The translations under genes were made by a program, and so were the position numbers. This document shows positions 43,921 through 52,845 of a DNA stretch of 64,000 nt, in pieces (the first letter of the stretch is position 1; each line of letters opens with the position of its first letter). Source of the DNA: Rhodobacter sp. (lineage in GTDB: Bacteria > Pseudomonadota > Alphaproteobacteria > Rhodobacterales > Rhodobacteraceae); the NCBI GenBank assembly GCA_020637595.1, contig JACKKE010000011.1, positions 62,001 to 126,000 on the forward strand. Reading direction: 5' to 3'. Under the pieces are notes generated by a model that saw nothing but the letters and a program-made list of their open reading frames with translations, searched no databases and was not told the origin of the DNA.

Positions 43921-44858
43921 GGCAGCCTGTCGAGATCGACGTTGCCGCCGGTGATGATGACGCCGACGCGCTTGCCGGCAAAGGCCTGTTTGTTCTTCAG
44001 GATCGTCGCCAAAGGCACGGCGCTGCTGGGTTCCATGACCACGCGCAGGTGCTTCCAGGTCAGCTTCATCGCGTCGATGATTTCCTGTTCGCTGGCGGTA
44101 TAGATCTCGCTCACGTGGTTCGACACGAAATGCCAGGTCAGATCCTTGAGCGGCACCAGCAGGCCGTCGGCGATGGTCTTGGGCGCGTCATCGGCAATGA
44201 TGTGGCCCGCCTTGAAGCTGCGATAGGCGTCGTCGGCCTGCTCGGGCTCGGCGGCGATCACCTGGCATTCGGGGGCCAGCGTCGACAGCGTCAGGCAGGT
44301 GCCCGAGATCATCCCGCCGCCGCCGATCGGCGCGACCACCGCGTCCAGCCCGTCGGCCTGCTCCATGAACTCGCGCGAGCAGGTTCCCTGACCGGCGATC
44401 ACCCGCGGGTCGTTATAGGGATGCACGAAATCGCCGCCCGTGGCCGCCTGCACCTTGGCAAAGGTCTCCTCGCGCGAGCTGGTCGAGGGCTCGCATTCGG
44501 TGATCACCCCGCCATAGCGGCGCACGGTGTCCTTCTTGGCCTGCGGCGCGGTGCGCGGCATGACGACGTTGCAGGGGATACCCCGCAGCATCGCCGCATA
44601 GCTCAGGCAGGACGCATGGTTGCCCGAGGAATGCGTCGCGACGCCCTTTGCTGCCTGCGCGTCATCCAGCCCGAACACCGCGTTCGCGGCACCGCGCACC
44701 TTGAACGCGCCGGGTTCCTGGAAGTTCTCGCATTTGAAGAACAGTTCGGCCCCGGTCAGCTCGTTCAGGTAATCCGAGGTCCGCACCGGCGTGCGGCGGA
44801 TATAGGGTTTGATCCGCTCATGCGCGGCCAGCATGTCGTCAAAGGTGGGGATATACAT
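43905..44858 (-). CDS. bhcB: beta-Hydroxyaspartate dehydratase
   Basis: The 317-residue PLP enzyme of the threonine dehydratase/serine racemase type removes water from beta-hydroxyaspartate to give iminosuccinate. The PLP lysine is Lys53 in GAFKVRGAANAV, and the phosphate-binding loop is GGGGM at 179-183. THSSGNHASCLSYAA is the substrate loop. The ATG at MYIPTFDD has GAGGG seven bases upstream; an in-frame TTG two codons earlier is less likely. It starts 12 bases after bhcA. Confidence 0.94.
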   Translation of the reverse strand: MYIPTFDDMLAAHERIKPYIRRTPVRTSDYLNELTGAELFFKCENFQEPGAFKVRGAANAVFGLDDAQAAKGVATHSSGNHASCLSYAAMLRGIPCNVVMPRTAPQAKKDTVRRYGGVITECEPSTSSREETFAKVQAATGGDFVHPYNDPRVIAGQGTCSREFMEQADGLDAVVAPIGGGGMISGTCLTLSTLAPECQVIAAEPEQADDAYRSFKAGHIIADDAPKTIADGLLVPLKDLTWHFVSNHVSEIYTASEQEIIDAMKLTWKHLRVVMEPSSAVPLATILKNKQAFAGKRVGVIITGGNVDLDRLPWMVG

Positions 44859-44870
44859 CGGCAACCCTCG

Positions 44871-46061
44871 TCATGCGGCGTCTTGTTGGGCGGCGGCGGT
44901 GGCGCCGCGGAAATAGTCCTGCGCGGCGGCGACGCCTGCACCCAGCTTGATCGGCCAGCCCAAATCGGCCATCGCCATCTCGGCCGTGGCCAGACCCGCC
45001 AGCACCATCACGTCCGACAGCATCCCCAGATGGCCAAAGCGCCAGAGCTTGCCGGCAACCTCGCCCAGTCCGACGCCAAAGGCCGTGTTGTATTTCTGCG
45101 CGGCCAGCGTGACGACCGCGGTGCCGTCGAACCCTTCGGGCGCCAGAATGGCAGTGACGGTGTCGGAATACAGGTCCGGCGAGGCCGCGCAGGGCTTCAA
45201 CCCCCAGGCGGCGACGGCGCGGCGCACGCCCTCGGCCAGACGGTGGTGGCGGGCATAGACATTGTCCAGCCCCTCGTCTTCCAGCATCTCGATGGCCTTC
45301 GACAGACCGGCGATCAGGCCGACCGGCGGGGTATAGGGATAGCCGCCCGCGGCATAGCCCTTTTGCTGGTCGCGCAGGTCGAAATAGGTGCGCGGCAGTG
45401 TCGCCGTGGCCATCGCCGCCAGCGCCTTGTCCGACACACCCAGGATCGCCAGACCCGGCGGCAGCATGAAGCCCTTCTGGCTGCCGGTCACGGCGATATC
45501 GACGCCCCAGCGGCTGAACTCGAACGGTATCGACGCGATCGAGCTGACCCCGTCGACCATCAACAGCGCCGGATGCCCGGCGGCATCCATCGCCCGGCGC
45601 AGGCCGGCGATGTCCGACTTCACGCCGGTGGCGGTTTCGTTATGCGTGGCCAGAACCGCCTTGATCGCGTGGCCGGTGTCGGCGCGCAGCGCGGCTTCGA
45701 TGCGCTCCAGCGGCATGCCCTGACCCCAGGGGGTTTCCAGCACCTGGGTCTTCAGCCCGTGGCGGTTGCACATGTCGATCCAGCGATGGCTGAACATGCC
45801 GAACCGCGCCGCCAGAACCGTGTCGCCCGCGCTCAGCGTATTGGTGATCGCGGTCTCCCAGCCGCCGGTGCCGGTGGCGGGCAGCAGGAACACCTCGCCC
45901 GCGTCCATCTTCAGCACGCGCTTCACACCGGCGATGGCGGGGCGGAACATCCGGGCAAAGGCCGGCGAGCGGTGGTCGATTGTGGCGATGTCGCAGGCCT
46001 TGCGGATCGCGTCGGGGATGTTCGTCGGGCCGGGAATGAAGACCGGGTTCTGGGCGTGCAT
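44871..46061 (-). CDS. bhcA: L-Aspartate:glyoxylate aminotransferase
   Basis: The 396-residue PLP class V aminotransferase begins NPVFIPGPTNIPDAIRKACD and has the PLP lysine Lys196 in VTGSQKGFMLPPG. It moves the amino group of aspartate to glyoxylate, giving oxaloacetate as net product and glycine for the next step. It resembles serine-glyoxylate aminotransferase, but followed by bhcBCD the cycle role is clear. AGGAGG gives a strong ribosome-binding site. It is the first gene of the minus-strand bhc operon. Confidence 0.95.
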   Translation of the reverse strand: MHAQNPVFIPGPTNIPDAIRKACDIATIDHRSPAFARMFRPAIAGVKRVLKMDAGEVFLLPATGTGGWETAITNTLSAGDTVLAARFGMFSHRWIDMCNRHGLKTQVLETPWGQGMPLERIEAALRADTGHAIKAVLATHNETATGVKSDIAGLRRAMDAAGHPALLMVDGVSSIASIPFEFSRWGVDIAVTGSQKGFMLPPGLAILGVSDKALAAMATATLPRTYFDLRDQQKGYAAGGYPYTPPVGLIAGLSKAIEMLEDEGLDNVYARHHRLAEGVRRAVAAWGLKPCAASPDLYSDTVTAILAPEGFDGTAVVTLAAQKYNTAFGVGLGEVAGKLWRFGHLGMLSDVMVLAGLATAEMAMADLGWPIKLGAGVAAAQDYFRGATAAAQQDAA

Positions 46062-46165
46062 GGCGGCGCTCCTCCTGTGATTGGGGCACCCTAGGGGGCG
46101 GGTGGCGCACCGGCAATTTTTTTGAAAACTTTTTTCGCAAATTGAAAAATGCTGCTTCCTGACGG

Positions 46166-46211
46166 GATTTCAGCATGTTACGATTTTTCACATGGTAAAA
46201 CATGATTTCAG
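46166..46211. promoter_or_regulatory. Candidate BhcR operator region between bhcA and bhcR
   Basis: The gap is AT-rich against the GC-rich genome. It contains the palindromic core TTTT-ca-CATG-gt-AAAA (46185-46200), an outer inverted repeat CATGTT/AACATG (46174-46179, 46199-46204) and two direct copies of GATTTCAG (46166-46173, 46204-46211). An IclR regulator site controlling both divergent genes is expected exactly here. Confidence 0.55.
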
Positions 46212-46223
46212 ATTGGGTGAAAA

Positions 46224-47048
46224 ATGACCGAAGCCCCGCGCCGCGGACGCCCCAAGGCGTTCCATGACAAGACCGAGCAGAACACCGTCCGCGCACTGGA
46301 TCGGGCGATGGCTCTGCTGCAGGCCCTGGCCGAGAGTGACGGGCTGACCCTGACCGAACTGGCGCAGGCGCAGGGCGAATCGCCGGCCACGGTGTATCGG
46401 GTGCTGACCACGCTGGCACAGCGGCAGATGGTCGAGCTGGACCCGCGCGGGCAGGTCTGGCACGTCGGGCCGGGGACGTTCCGCGCGGGCGCGGCGTTCC
46501 TGCGGCGCACCAATGTCGTCGAGCGGGCCCGTGCGCCGATGCAGGAGCTGATGCGCACCACGGGCGAGACCGCGAACCTGGGGATCGAACAGGCGGGCGA
46601 GGTGTTGTTCCTGACCCAGGTCGAAACCCACCAGCCGATCCGCGCCTTCTTTCCGCCGGGCACTCGCAGCCCGATGCATGCCTCGGGGATCGGCAAGGCG
46701 TTGCTGGCCTGGATGCCCGAGGCGCGCCGCCGCACGCTGGTGCCCGCCGGGCCGCTCGACGGGTTTACCCCGGCGACGATCACCGATCCGGCGGCGCTGG
46801 AGCGGGATCTGGAACAGGTGTGCCACCGGGGCTTTGCCATCGACGACGAAGAACGCACGCAGGGCATGCGTTGCGTCGCCGCGCCGGTGTTCAATGCGCT
46901 GGGCGAGCCGGTCGCGGGGGTTTCGGTCTCGGGTCCGGTGTTCCGGTTGCACAGCGCGGATGTGGTGCGGGTCGGGGGGCTGGTGGTGGCGGCGGCGGCC
47001 GAGGTGACGGTGGCGATTGGCGGGCAGGCCCCATCGGGAATAAGGTAA
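46224..47048 (+). CDS. bhcR: IclR family regulator of the beta-hydroxyaspartate cycle
   Basis: The 274-residue regulator has an N-terminal winged helix (LTELAQAQGESPATVYRVL) and a C-terminal IclR effector domain with SPMHASGIGKALLAWMPE and DDEERTQGMRCVAAPVF. In Paracoccus the homologue senses glyoxylate and controls bhcABCD. It is divergent from bhcA and shares the AT-rich gap. A short basic tail RRGRPKAF precedes the DNA-binding domain. Confidence 0.92.
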   Translation: MTEAPRRGRPKAFHDKTEQNTVRALDRAMALLQALAESDGLTLTELAQAQGESPATVYRVLTTLAQRQMVELDPRGQVWHVGPGTFRAGAAFLRRTNVVERARAPMQELMRTTGETANLGIEQAGEVLFLTQVETHQPIRAFFPPGTRSPMHASGIGKALLAWMPEARRRTLVPAGPLDGFTPATITDPAALERDLEQVCHRGFAIDDEERTQGMRCVAAPVFNALGEPVAGVSVSGPVFRLHSADVVRVGGLVVAAAAEVTVAIGGQAPSGIR

Positions 47049-47063
47049 GTAAAAAAATCAGGA

Positions 47064-47088
47064 TTGACTCATCCGACTAAATTAGTCA
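47064..47088. promoter_or_regulatory. Palindromic operator candidate upstream of hemP
   Basis: GACTAA-a-TTAGTC (47075-47087) is a perfect 6-bp inverted repeat. TTGACT at 47064-47069 precedes it and may be a -35 element, giving three TGACT-like half-sites in 25 bases. It ends 32 bases before hemP, and an iron-responsive regulator is the likely reader since hemP homologues are iron controlled. Confidence 0.5.
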
Positions 47089-47119
47089 GAAAAAGGGGGC
47101 GAACGAACAGGAGCCCGCC

Positions 47120-47293
47120 ATGTCCCTGCAGTCCCAGTCGGTTTTCACTGCCGGCCAACCCGTCCCGGCGCAGTTGCCGGTGCATTCCGCCCGCGAATTG
47201 ACCGCAGGCGGCACCCAGGCCCGGATCGAGCTGGACGGCAAGGTTTATGACCTGCGGATCACCCGCGCGGGCAAACTGATCCTGACCAAGTGA
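47120..47293 (+). CDS. hemP: Hemin uptake protein HemP
   Basis: The 57-residue protein ends IELDGKVYDLRITRAGKLILTK, the typical HemP/HmuP core with the YxLRxTxxGKLILTK pattern. Members are small cytosolic factors required for expression of haem uptake genes in several alphaproteobacteria. No haem receptor or ABC genes lie next to it. AGGAG precedes the ATG. Its TGA directly abuts the stop of the convergent AbrB-family gene. Confidence 0.9.
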   Translation: MSLQSQSVFTAGQPVPAQLPVHSARELTAGGTQARIELDGKVYDLRITRAGKLILTK

Positions 47294-48391
47294 TCAGTCC
47301 GCGCGCGCCAGGAACCGCTGCCCGGAGCGCGCCACAACGACCGCCAGCACGATCCGCACCATGTGGTGCAGCGAGACAAAGACCGCGCTGACGTGCAGCG
47401 ACAGGGCGACCAGCGACATCTCGCTGACGCCACCCGGCGCAAAGGCCAGGATCACCGCCGACATGGGTTCGTCAACCCGGGCGGCCAGCACCAGGGCGAT
47501 CACGAAGGCGATCAGCAGGATCGTGCCCACGTTGATCGCGGACAGGACCAGCGCCTTGCCCATATGCCGGGTGTTGAAGCCCAGAAGCCGGCAGCCCAGC
47601 GACGTGCCCATCACCCATTGCGTGACCAGCACCGCCCAGCCCGGCGGCATCGCCTGCAACCAGCCCATGCCATGCGCGATGCCGCTGAACAGCAGGGGCC
47701 CCGACAGCACCGCCGCCGGAAACCGCAGCCGGCTGGCCACGAACCAGCCGCCCAGCCCGATCGCCAGCATCGCCGCCACGTTTTCCGGGCTCAGCGGGAC
47801 ATGCGCGCCGCCCAGGCTGACGCCCGCGGCGCTGCCCACCGCATGCCCCTCGAAGATCGAAAACCCGACGGGGATCAGCACAATGCACAGGATCAGCCGC
47901 AGGAACTGCAGCATGATCAGCATCGGCAGATCGGCCCCCGCGCGCTCGCCCATGTCGAGCGATTCGATGAACCCACCGGGCATCGCCGCGTAATACGCGG
48001 TAACCGGTGACAACCGGCCAAGACGGCGAAACAGCTGATAGCCCAGCGCATGGGCCAGCGGGACGAACAGCAGCAGCGCGAGCACCGTCTGCCACCAGTG
48101 CACCGCCTGGTCAAAGAAATCCGCGGTGACATTGCCGCCGATGGCCACCCCGATCACCGGCACGAGGCCAAAGCGCCATTTCTGCGGTATCGCCAGCGGC
48201 TGCCCGCCGATGGTCAGACCCAGCGCCGAGGCGACGACGACGCTGACCATCCCGCCCAGAAGCATCGGCAGCGGCAGGCCCAGCGCGCGTGCCGCCAGTC
48301 CACCGGCCCCGCCGAGGGTGAGTGTCACCACCACGACAAGCGGGGAAAGGCCGGCGAGGAAGCCGCGCAATGGGGGCCGCGCCGGGATCAC
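47294..48391 (-). CDS. AbrB family membrane protein (GTG start)
   Basis: The 365-residue protein has about ten hydrophobic helices in two repeated halves, each with the AbrB/DUF pattern (LPLPMLLGGMVSVVVAS; MPGGFIESLDMGERAGADLP; FAPGGVSEMSLVALSLH). Some databases label the family as ammonia monooxygenase or transcriptional regulator, but the sequence is that of an integral membrane transporter. A GTG start overlapping the SDR stop by four bases (GTGA) is inferred, since the coding pattern begins there. Confidence 0.83.
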   Translation of the reverse strand: MIPARPPLRGFLAGLSPLVVVVTLTLGGAGGLAARALGLPLPMLLGGMVSVVVASALGLTIGGQPLAIPQKWRFGLVPVIGVAIGGNVTADFFDQAVHWWQTVLALLLFVPLAHALGYQLFRRLGRLSPVTAYYAAMPGGFIESLDMGERAGADLPMLIMLQFLRLILCIVLIPVGFSIFEGHAVGSAAGVSLGGAHVPLSPENVAAMLAIGLGGWFVASRLRFPAAVLSGPLLFSGIAHGMGWLQAMPPGWAVLVTQWVMGTSLGCRLLGFNTRHMGKALVLSAINVGTILLIAFVIALVLAARVDEPMSAVILAFAPGGVSEMSLVALSLHVSAVFVSLHHMVRIVLAVVVARSGQRFLARAD

Positions 48392-49152
48392 ATCTGACCG
48401 CCGGCGATTTCGAGGGTCTGGCCGTTGATGCTGCCCGAATGCGGACCGATCAACCATTCCGCGGCGGCGGCAACCTCGTCGGCGGTGATCAGCCGTTTGT
48501 GGCGGTTGGTCAGCACCATCATCTGCCGCGCCTTGTCGGCGTCGATACCGGCCCGGGCGGCGATGGATTCGGTGTTGCGGGTGACGATGTCGGTGTCGAC
48601 ATAGCCGGGGCAAAGGGCGTTGAAGGTCAGGTTCATGCCCATGTATTCCTCGCTGAGGCCGCGCATCAGCCCGATCATCCCGTGCTTGGACGCGGTATAG
48701 GCCGGCGCACCCTTGAGGCCCTTGAGCCCGGCGATCGAGGCCACGAAAATCGTGCGGCCCCAGCCCTCGGCCAGCATCCCGCCCAGGCATTCGCGCGCCG
48801 TCAGATAGGCCCCGTCGAGGTTGATCGCCATCATCTGCCGCCAGAAGGCCATGTCCATCTTGGCCATCGACTTGCCTTCGGCGATGCCGGCATTGGCGAC
48901 GCAGACGGTGATCGGCCCGCGCGCGGCAATCGCCTGCGCGCAGCCCTGCACCACGCTGGCCTCGTCGGCCACGTCCATCACCAGCGGGTGCAGCCCGGGT
49001 GTGCCTTCGGCCGCCTGCGCCAGCACGTCGCCGCGCCGGCCGGTGATGGTGACCTGCGCGCCATGTGCAACCAGCATCTGCGCGATGGCCAGGCCGATGC
49101 CGGTGCCGCCGCCGGTGACCAGCGCGTGGCGCCCCTGAAGATCGTTTGCCAT
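48388..49152 (-). CDS. SDR family NAD(P)-dependent oxidoreductase
   Basis: The 254-residue short-chain dehydrogenase has the cofactor motif TGGGTGIG (13-20), NAG at 87-89, and the catalytic triad Ser139, Tyr152 and Lys156 (YTASK). The C-terminal LCPGYVDTDIV and NGQTLEIAGGQM resemble 3-hydroxybutyrate or 3-oxoacyl reductases. The substrate is not certain. AGGGAGGA lies upstream of its ATG. Its stop overlaps the start of the AbrB-family gene. Confidence 0.9.
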   Translation of the reverse strand: MANDLQGRHALVTGGGTGIGLAIAQMLVAHGAQVTITGRRGDVLAQAAEGTPGLHPLVMDVADEASVVQGCAQAIAARGPITVCVANAGIAEGKSMAKMDMAFWRQMMAINLDGAYLTARECLGGMLAEGWGRTIFVASIAGLKGLKGAPAYTASKHGMIGLMRGLSEEYMGMNLTFNALCPGYVDTDIVTRNTESIAARAGIDADKARQMMVLTNRHKRLITADEVAAAAEWLIGPHSGSINGQTLEIAGGQM

Positions 49153-49236
49153 TGACTGTCCTCCCTTGTTCGCGCCCGAGCCTAGACCCCTGTGCCGGCC
49201 TTGCCTAGCACGGCGGATTGGCCGTGACGTGCGGTT

Positions 49237-50070
49237 TCACCAGCGCGCCTTGTCCGCCGGATAAGTGCCCAAGATTTTCAGCGAAGAGGTGAAATAGTCC
49301 AGTTCTTCCAGCGCCAGCTTGACGTTGGGATCCTCGGGGTGGCCCTCGATATCGGCATAGAACTGCGTCGCGGTGAACGAGCCGCCGACCATATAGCTTT
49401 CCAGCTTGGTCATGTTCACGCCATTCGTGGCGAAGCCGCCCATCGCCTTGTAGAGCGCCGCGGGAATGTTGCGCACCTGAAAGACGAAGGTGGTGATCAT
49501 GCCATGTTCGCCGCGGCGGGACATGTCGGCCTTTGGCGCCATGACCAGAAAGCGGGTTGTGTTGTGCTGGGTGTCTTCGATGTCCTTGGCCAGAACGTCG
49601 AGGCCATAGATCTGCGCCGCCAGTTCGGACGCCATCACCCCCTGGCCGGGCCATCGGTGCTTGGCCAGCTCGGCGGCGGCGCCGGCACTGTCAGCGGCGG
49701 CCTCGGCGGTGATGCCGTGACGTTTGAGGAAACTGCGGGCCTGCGGGATCAGCACCAGATGGGCGCGCACATGCCGGATATCCTCAAGCCGCGCCCCCGG
49801 CAGACCCATCAGCGCGATGCGCACGCGAACGAAAGCCTCGTCAACGATGCGCAACCCGCTTTCGGGCAGCAGGCGGTGAATATCGGCCACCCGCCCATAG
49901 GTCGAGTTCTCGACCGGCAGCATCGCCAGGTCGGCGCGACCGTCCAGAACGGCGTCGATCACCTCGTCGAAGGTGTTGCAGGGGAGGGCCTCGTGATCGG
50001 GGCGCGAGGCGACGCAAGCTTCATGCGAATAGGCCCCGGGTTCCCCCTGGAAGGCGATACGTGCGGTCAT
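49237..50070 (-). CDS. pheA: Prephenate dehydratase
   Basis: The 277-residue monofunctional enzyme makes phenylpyruvate from prephenate in phenylalanine synthesis. The catalytic domain shows IAFQGEPGAYSHEA, LPVENSTYGRV and the conserved TTRF motif in DTQHNTTRFLVM. A C-terminal ACT domain (about 195-277) with GVNMTKLESYMVGGSF would bind phenylalanine as feedback inhibitor. There is no chorismate mutase part. It is divergent from the cytochrome gene. Confidence 0.95.
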   Translation of the reverse strand: MTARIAFQGEPGAYSHEACVASRPDHEALPCNTFDEVIDAVLDGRADLAMLPVENSTYGRVADIHRLLPESGLRIVDEAFVRVRIALMGLPGARLEDIRHVRAHLVLIPQARSFLKRHGITAEAAADSAGAAAELAKHRWPGQGVMASELAAQIYGLDVLAKDIEDTQHNTTRFLVMAPKADMSRRGEHGMITTFVFQVRNIPAALYKAMGGFATNGVNMTKLESYMVGGSFTATQFYADIEGHPEDPNVKLALEELDYFTSSLKILGTYPADKARW

Positions 50071-50192
50071 TCCTGTCCCCCGTGGCGAAAAACTGCGCTA
50101 TCAAGTCACTTGGTCGCGGTAACTATCGCTTGAATTCGTCAAGGGGAAGCGGGTAGAAGAGCGCGAATTCTGCTTCAGGCACGGGACGCGAC

Positions 50193-50711
50193 ATGTTCGA
50201 TACCATGGTTATCACCAAAGCGGTGGCGGGGCTCTGCGCTACGTTTCTGCTCTTCCTTGTTGGCAAGTGGGCGGGCGAGGCCATCTACATGCCGGGTCAC
50301 TCAGCCGAACACGCGGCGGTCTATCCGATCATCGAGGAAGGCGACAGCCATGCCGCCGCGGCTGAGGAACCTGCCGAGCAGATCGACGTGATGGCGCTTT
50401 ACGAAACCGCCGATGCCGAAGCCGGCGCCGGCCTGTGGCGCAACTGCCAGTCCTGCCACAAGACCGACGGCTCGAACGGCACCGGCCCGCACCTGGACGG
50501 CGTCGTCGGCCGTGCGATCGACAGCGTCGACGGCTTCAACTATTCGGGCGCGCTGCTGGCGATGGGCGATACCTGGACCGTCGAGGCGCTGTTCCACTTC
50601 CTGGGCAACCCGCGCGAAGCCGCGCCGGGCACCCGGATGAGCTTCCGTGGTCTGTCGAACCCGCAGGACCGCGTGAACATGATCGCTTATCTGGCGACCT
50701 TCTCGCACTAA
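50193..50711 (+). CDS. cycM: Membrane-anchored cytochrome c552 (CycM type)
   Basis: The 172-residue protein has an N-terminal membrane anchor (AVAGLCATFLLFLVGKWAG), a flexible acidic linker and a class I cytochrome c domain with CQSCH (Cys85, Cys88, His89) and the probable sixth ligand Met149 in PGTRMSF. Such proteins carry electrons from the bc1 complex to cytochrome oxidase in Paracoccus and relatives. A strong terminator follows. Confidence 0.9.
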   Translation: MFDTMVITKAVAGLCATFLLFLVGKWAGEAIYMPGHSAEHAAVYPIIEEGDSHAAAAEEPAEQIDVMALYETADAEAGAGLWRNCQSCHKTDGSNGTGPHLDGVVGRAIDSVDGFNYSGALLAMGDTWTVEALFHFLGNPREAAPGTRMSFRGLSNPQDRVNMIAYLATFSH

Positions 50712-50735
50712 GCCGCGAGCCCCGCCGACCTTGCA

Positions 50736-50767
50736 AAGGCCGCCGCCCCGTGCGCGCGGCCTTTTTC
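50736..50767 (+). terminator. Rho-independent terminator after the cytochrome gene
   Basis: AAAGGCCGC and GCGGCCTTT form a 9-bp stem with a 12-base loop, followed by two more Ts. It lies 25 bases after the stop codon. Confidence 0.85.
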
Positions 50768-50888
50768 CTTGGCTGCGCGCGGGTTTTCCCCCGCCTCACG
50801 CAATCGCCACTTGAACCGGGCGGGTGGCTGGATTTAGCTGTCCGTGACCATCTGACCCCCAGAAGTCAGGCCGAAACAGGAGTGAGCA

Positions 50889-52832
50889 ATGAAGCGTCCC
50901 GCCACAGCCCGCGTGTTGACCCGCGATGCGAAACCCGGGTTGCGTGGATTGTTCGGGGGGGCGGTTCTGGCGGCGGCGGCGCTGGGCGTGGTGCATCAGG
51001 CCCGTGGCCAGGAGGTCGCGCAACTGGTGCAGACCTATGGCTATTCCTATTACGGCGACCTCAGCTATGCGCCGGATTTCCCGCATTACAGCTATGTGAA
51101 TCCGGATGCCCCGCAAGGCGGTGAAATCTCGGAATGGGCGCCGGGCACCTTCGATTCGATGAACCCCTATACCCGCCGCGGCCGCGCCGGGCGTTATTCC
51201 TGGGCGCTTTACGAGAGCCTCTTGCAGGACAGCGGACCGTTCGGCGATGCCGCGCCGGCCGATGTCTATGGCGAATACTACTGCCTGCTGTGCGAAAGCC
51301 TCGAATACCCGGAAACCAAGGACTGGGTGATCTTTCACCTGCGGCCCGAGGCGCGGTTTTCCGATGGCACGCCGGTGACCGCTGACGACGTGGTCTTTAC
51401 CCACAACCTGTTCCTGGAGCAGGGTCTGCCCAGCTATGCCGAGGCCGTGCGCCAGCGGGTGATCAACGCCGAAGTCATCGACGACCATACCGTGCGCTTC
51501 GATTTCGCGCCGGGCATCTCGCGCCGGTCGCTGATCGACCAGGTGGGTTCGACCCCCGTGTTCTCGCATCGCTGGTTCGAGGAAACCGGCGCGCGGCTGG
51601 ACGAATCGCGGCTGGAAACCTCGCCCGGGTCTGGCCCCTATGTGCTGGACAGCTACGAGATCAACCGCCGTATCACCTATCGCCGCAACTCCGATTACTG
51701 GGGCAACGCGCTGGGGCTGAACCGCGGGCGCAACAATTTCGACGTGGTCCGGGTCGAGTATTTCGCGGATGACGCGGCGGCCTTCGAGGCGTTCAAGACC
51801 GGCGTCTATACCTATCGCCCTGAGGGGAATTCGCGCCAATGGGCGGTGGGGTATGATTTCCCGGCGGTGCAGAACGGCTGGATCCTGCGCGAGGAAATCC
51901 CCGACGGCAACCCGCCCACGCCGACCGGCTTCGTGTTCAATCTGGCGCACCCGCAGTTCCAGGACCGCAATGTGCGCGAGGCGATCAGCCTGGCCTATAA
52001 TTTCGAATGGACGAACCAGCAGCTGCAATACGGGCTGATGAGCCAGCGGTATTCCTATTCGCAGGGCTCGCCGCTGGAGGCGCAGGGCGTGCCCGAGGGG
52101 GCCGAACTGGCGCTGCTGCAGTCGCTGGGCGATCTGGTCCCGCCCGAGATGCTGAGCGAACCGGCGGTGACCGCGCACACCTCCTCCGCCGACCAGTTGC
52201 AGGATCGCCGCAACATGCGCCGCGCCAACCGCCTGCTGGAAGAGGCAGGCTGGGTCGTGGGCGATGACGGCGTGCGCCGCAATGCCGCCGGCGAACCCTT
52301 TGTGATCGAATTCCCCTATCCTTCGTCGGGCTCGGCCACACTGGAATCGATCATCGAGACCTTTGCCCAGAACCTGCGTGCCCTGGGGATCGAGATCCGC
52401 GCCCAGCGTATCGACCCCGCGCAATACACCGAGCGCGAGCGCGACCGCGATTATGACATGGTGTTCGACCAGTATGTCGCCTTCCTCGACACCGGCACCG
52501 GCCTGCATCAACGCTTCGGCTCCGAGGCTGCAGCCTATTCGCTGTTCAACCCGGCGGGGCTGGCCAGCCCGCTGGTCGACCGGCTGATCGACATCTCGCT
52601 GATGGCCGAAAGCCCCGAGGACCGCGACACGGCGCTGCGCGCCCTCGACCGGACGCTGCGCTATGAGCGGATCATGGTGCCGCTGTGGTTCAACGCCAAC
52701 CAGTGGGTCGCTTATTGGGACGTGCTGCGTCACCCGGCCGAATTCCCGCGGTTCTCGTCGGGGGGGATGGACTGGTGGTGGTATGACAGCGCCCGCGCCG
52801 CGGACCTGCGCGCAGCCGGCGCGCTGAACTGA
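50889..52832 (+). CDS. yejA: Peptide ABC transporter substrate-binding protein (YejA-like)
   Basis: The 647-residue periplasmic protein has an N-terminal hydrophobic region ([19 protein letters not shown]) after a basic stretch, then the SBP_bac_5 fold with [20 protein letters not shown] and [18 protein letters not shown], as in YejA rather than OppA. E. coli YejA delivers peptides such as microcin C. AGGAG precedes the ATG. It is followed by two permeases and a double ATPase in the normal yej order. Confidence 0.9.
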   Translation: MKRPATARVLTRDAKPGLRGLFGGAVLAAAALGVVHQARGQEVAQLVQTYGYSYYGDLSYAPDFPHYSYVNPDAPQGGEISEWAPGTFDSMNPYTRRGRAGRYSWALYESLLQDSGPFGDAAPADVYGEYYCLLCESLEYPETKDWVIFHLRPEARFSDGTPVTADDVVFTHNLFLEQGLPSYAEAVRQRVINAEVIDDHTVRFDFAPGISRRSLIDQVGSTPVFSHRWFEETGARLDESRLETSPGSGPYVLDSYEINRRITYRRNSDYWGNALGLNRGRNNFDVVRVEYFADDAAAFEAFKTGVYTYRPEGNSRQWAVGYDFPAVQNGWILREEIPDGNPPTPTGFVFNLAHPQFQDRNVREAISLAYNFEWTNQQLQYGLMSQRYSYSQGSPLEAQGVPEGAELALLQSLGDLVPPEMLSEPAVTAHTSSADQLQDRRNMRRANRLLEEAGWVVGDDGVRRNAAGEPFVIEFPYPSSGSATLESIIETFAQNLRALGIEIRAQRIDPAQYTERERDRDYDMVFDQYVAFLDTGTGLHQRFGSEAAAYSLFNPAGLASPLVDRLIDISLMAESPEDRDTALRALDRTLRYERIMVPLWFNANQWVAYWDVLRHPAEFPRFSSGGMDWWWYDSARAADLRAAGALN

Positions 52833-52845
52833 CACGGTCAGCGGA

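Noticed and set aside
44049..46094. Long plus-strand open frame of 681 codons opposite bhcB and bhcA
   Set aside because: It is the antisense shadow of two well-supported genes in GC-rich DNA, is rich in Arg, Gly, His and Gln, and shows no family resemblance. The same applies to long antisense frames opposite yejA (50796-52835), yejE/yejF (54587-56869) and the aldehyde dehydrogenase (1042-2691).
47294..48391. AbrB-type DNA-binding regulator
   Set aside because: The label attached to this family is misleading. The sequence is almost entirely membrane helices in two repeats and has no SpoVT/AbrB swapped-hairpin domain.
50129..50143. CTTGA-attcg-TCAAG as an FNR box upstream of the cytochrome gene
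   Set aside because: FNR sites have TTGA and TCAA six bases apart; here the gap is five. A second small palindrome, CAAGT-c-ACTTG at 50102-50112, is also present, but neither matches a regulator I can name.
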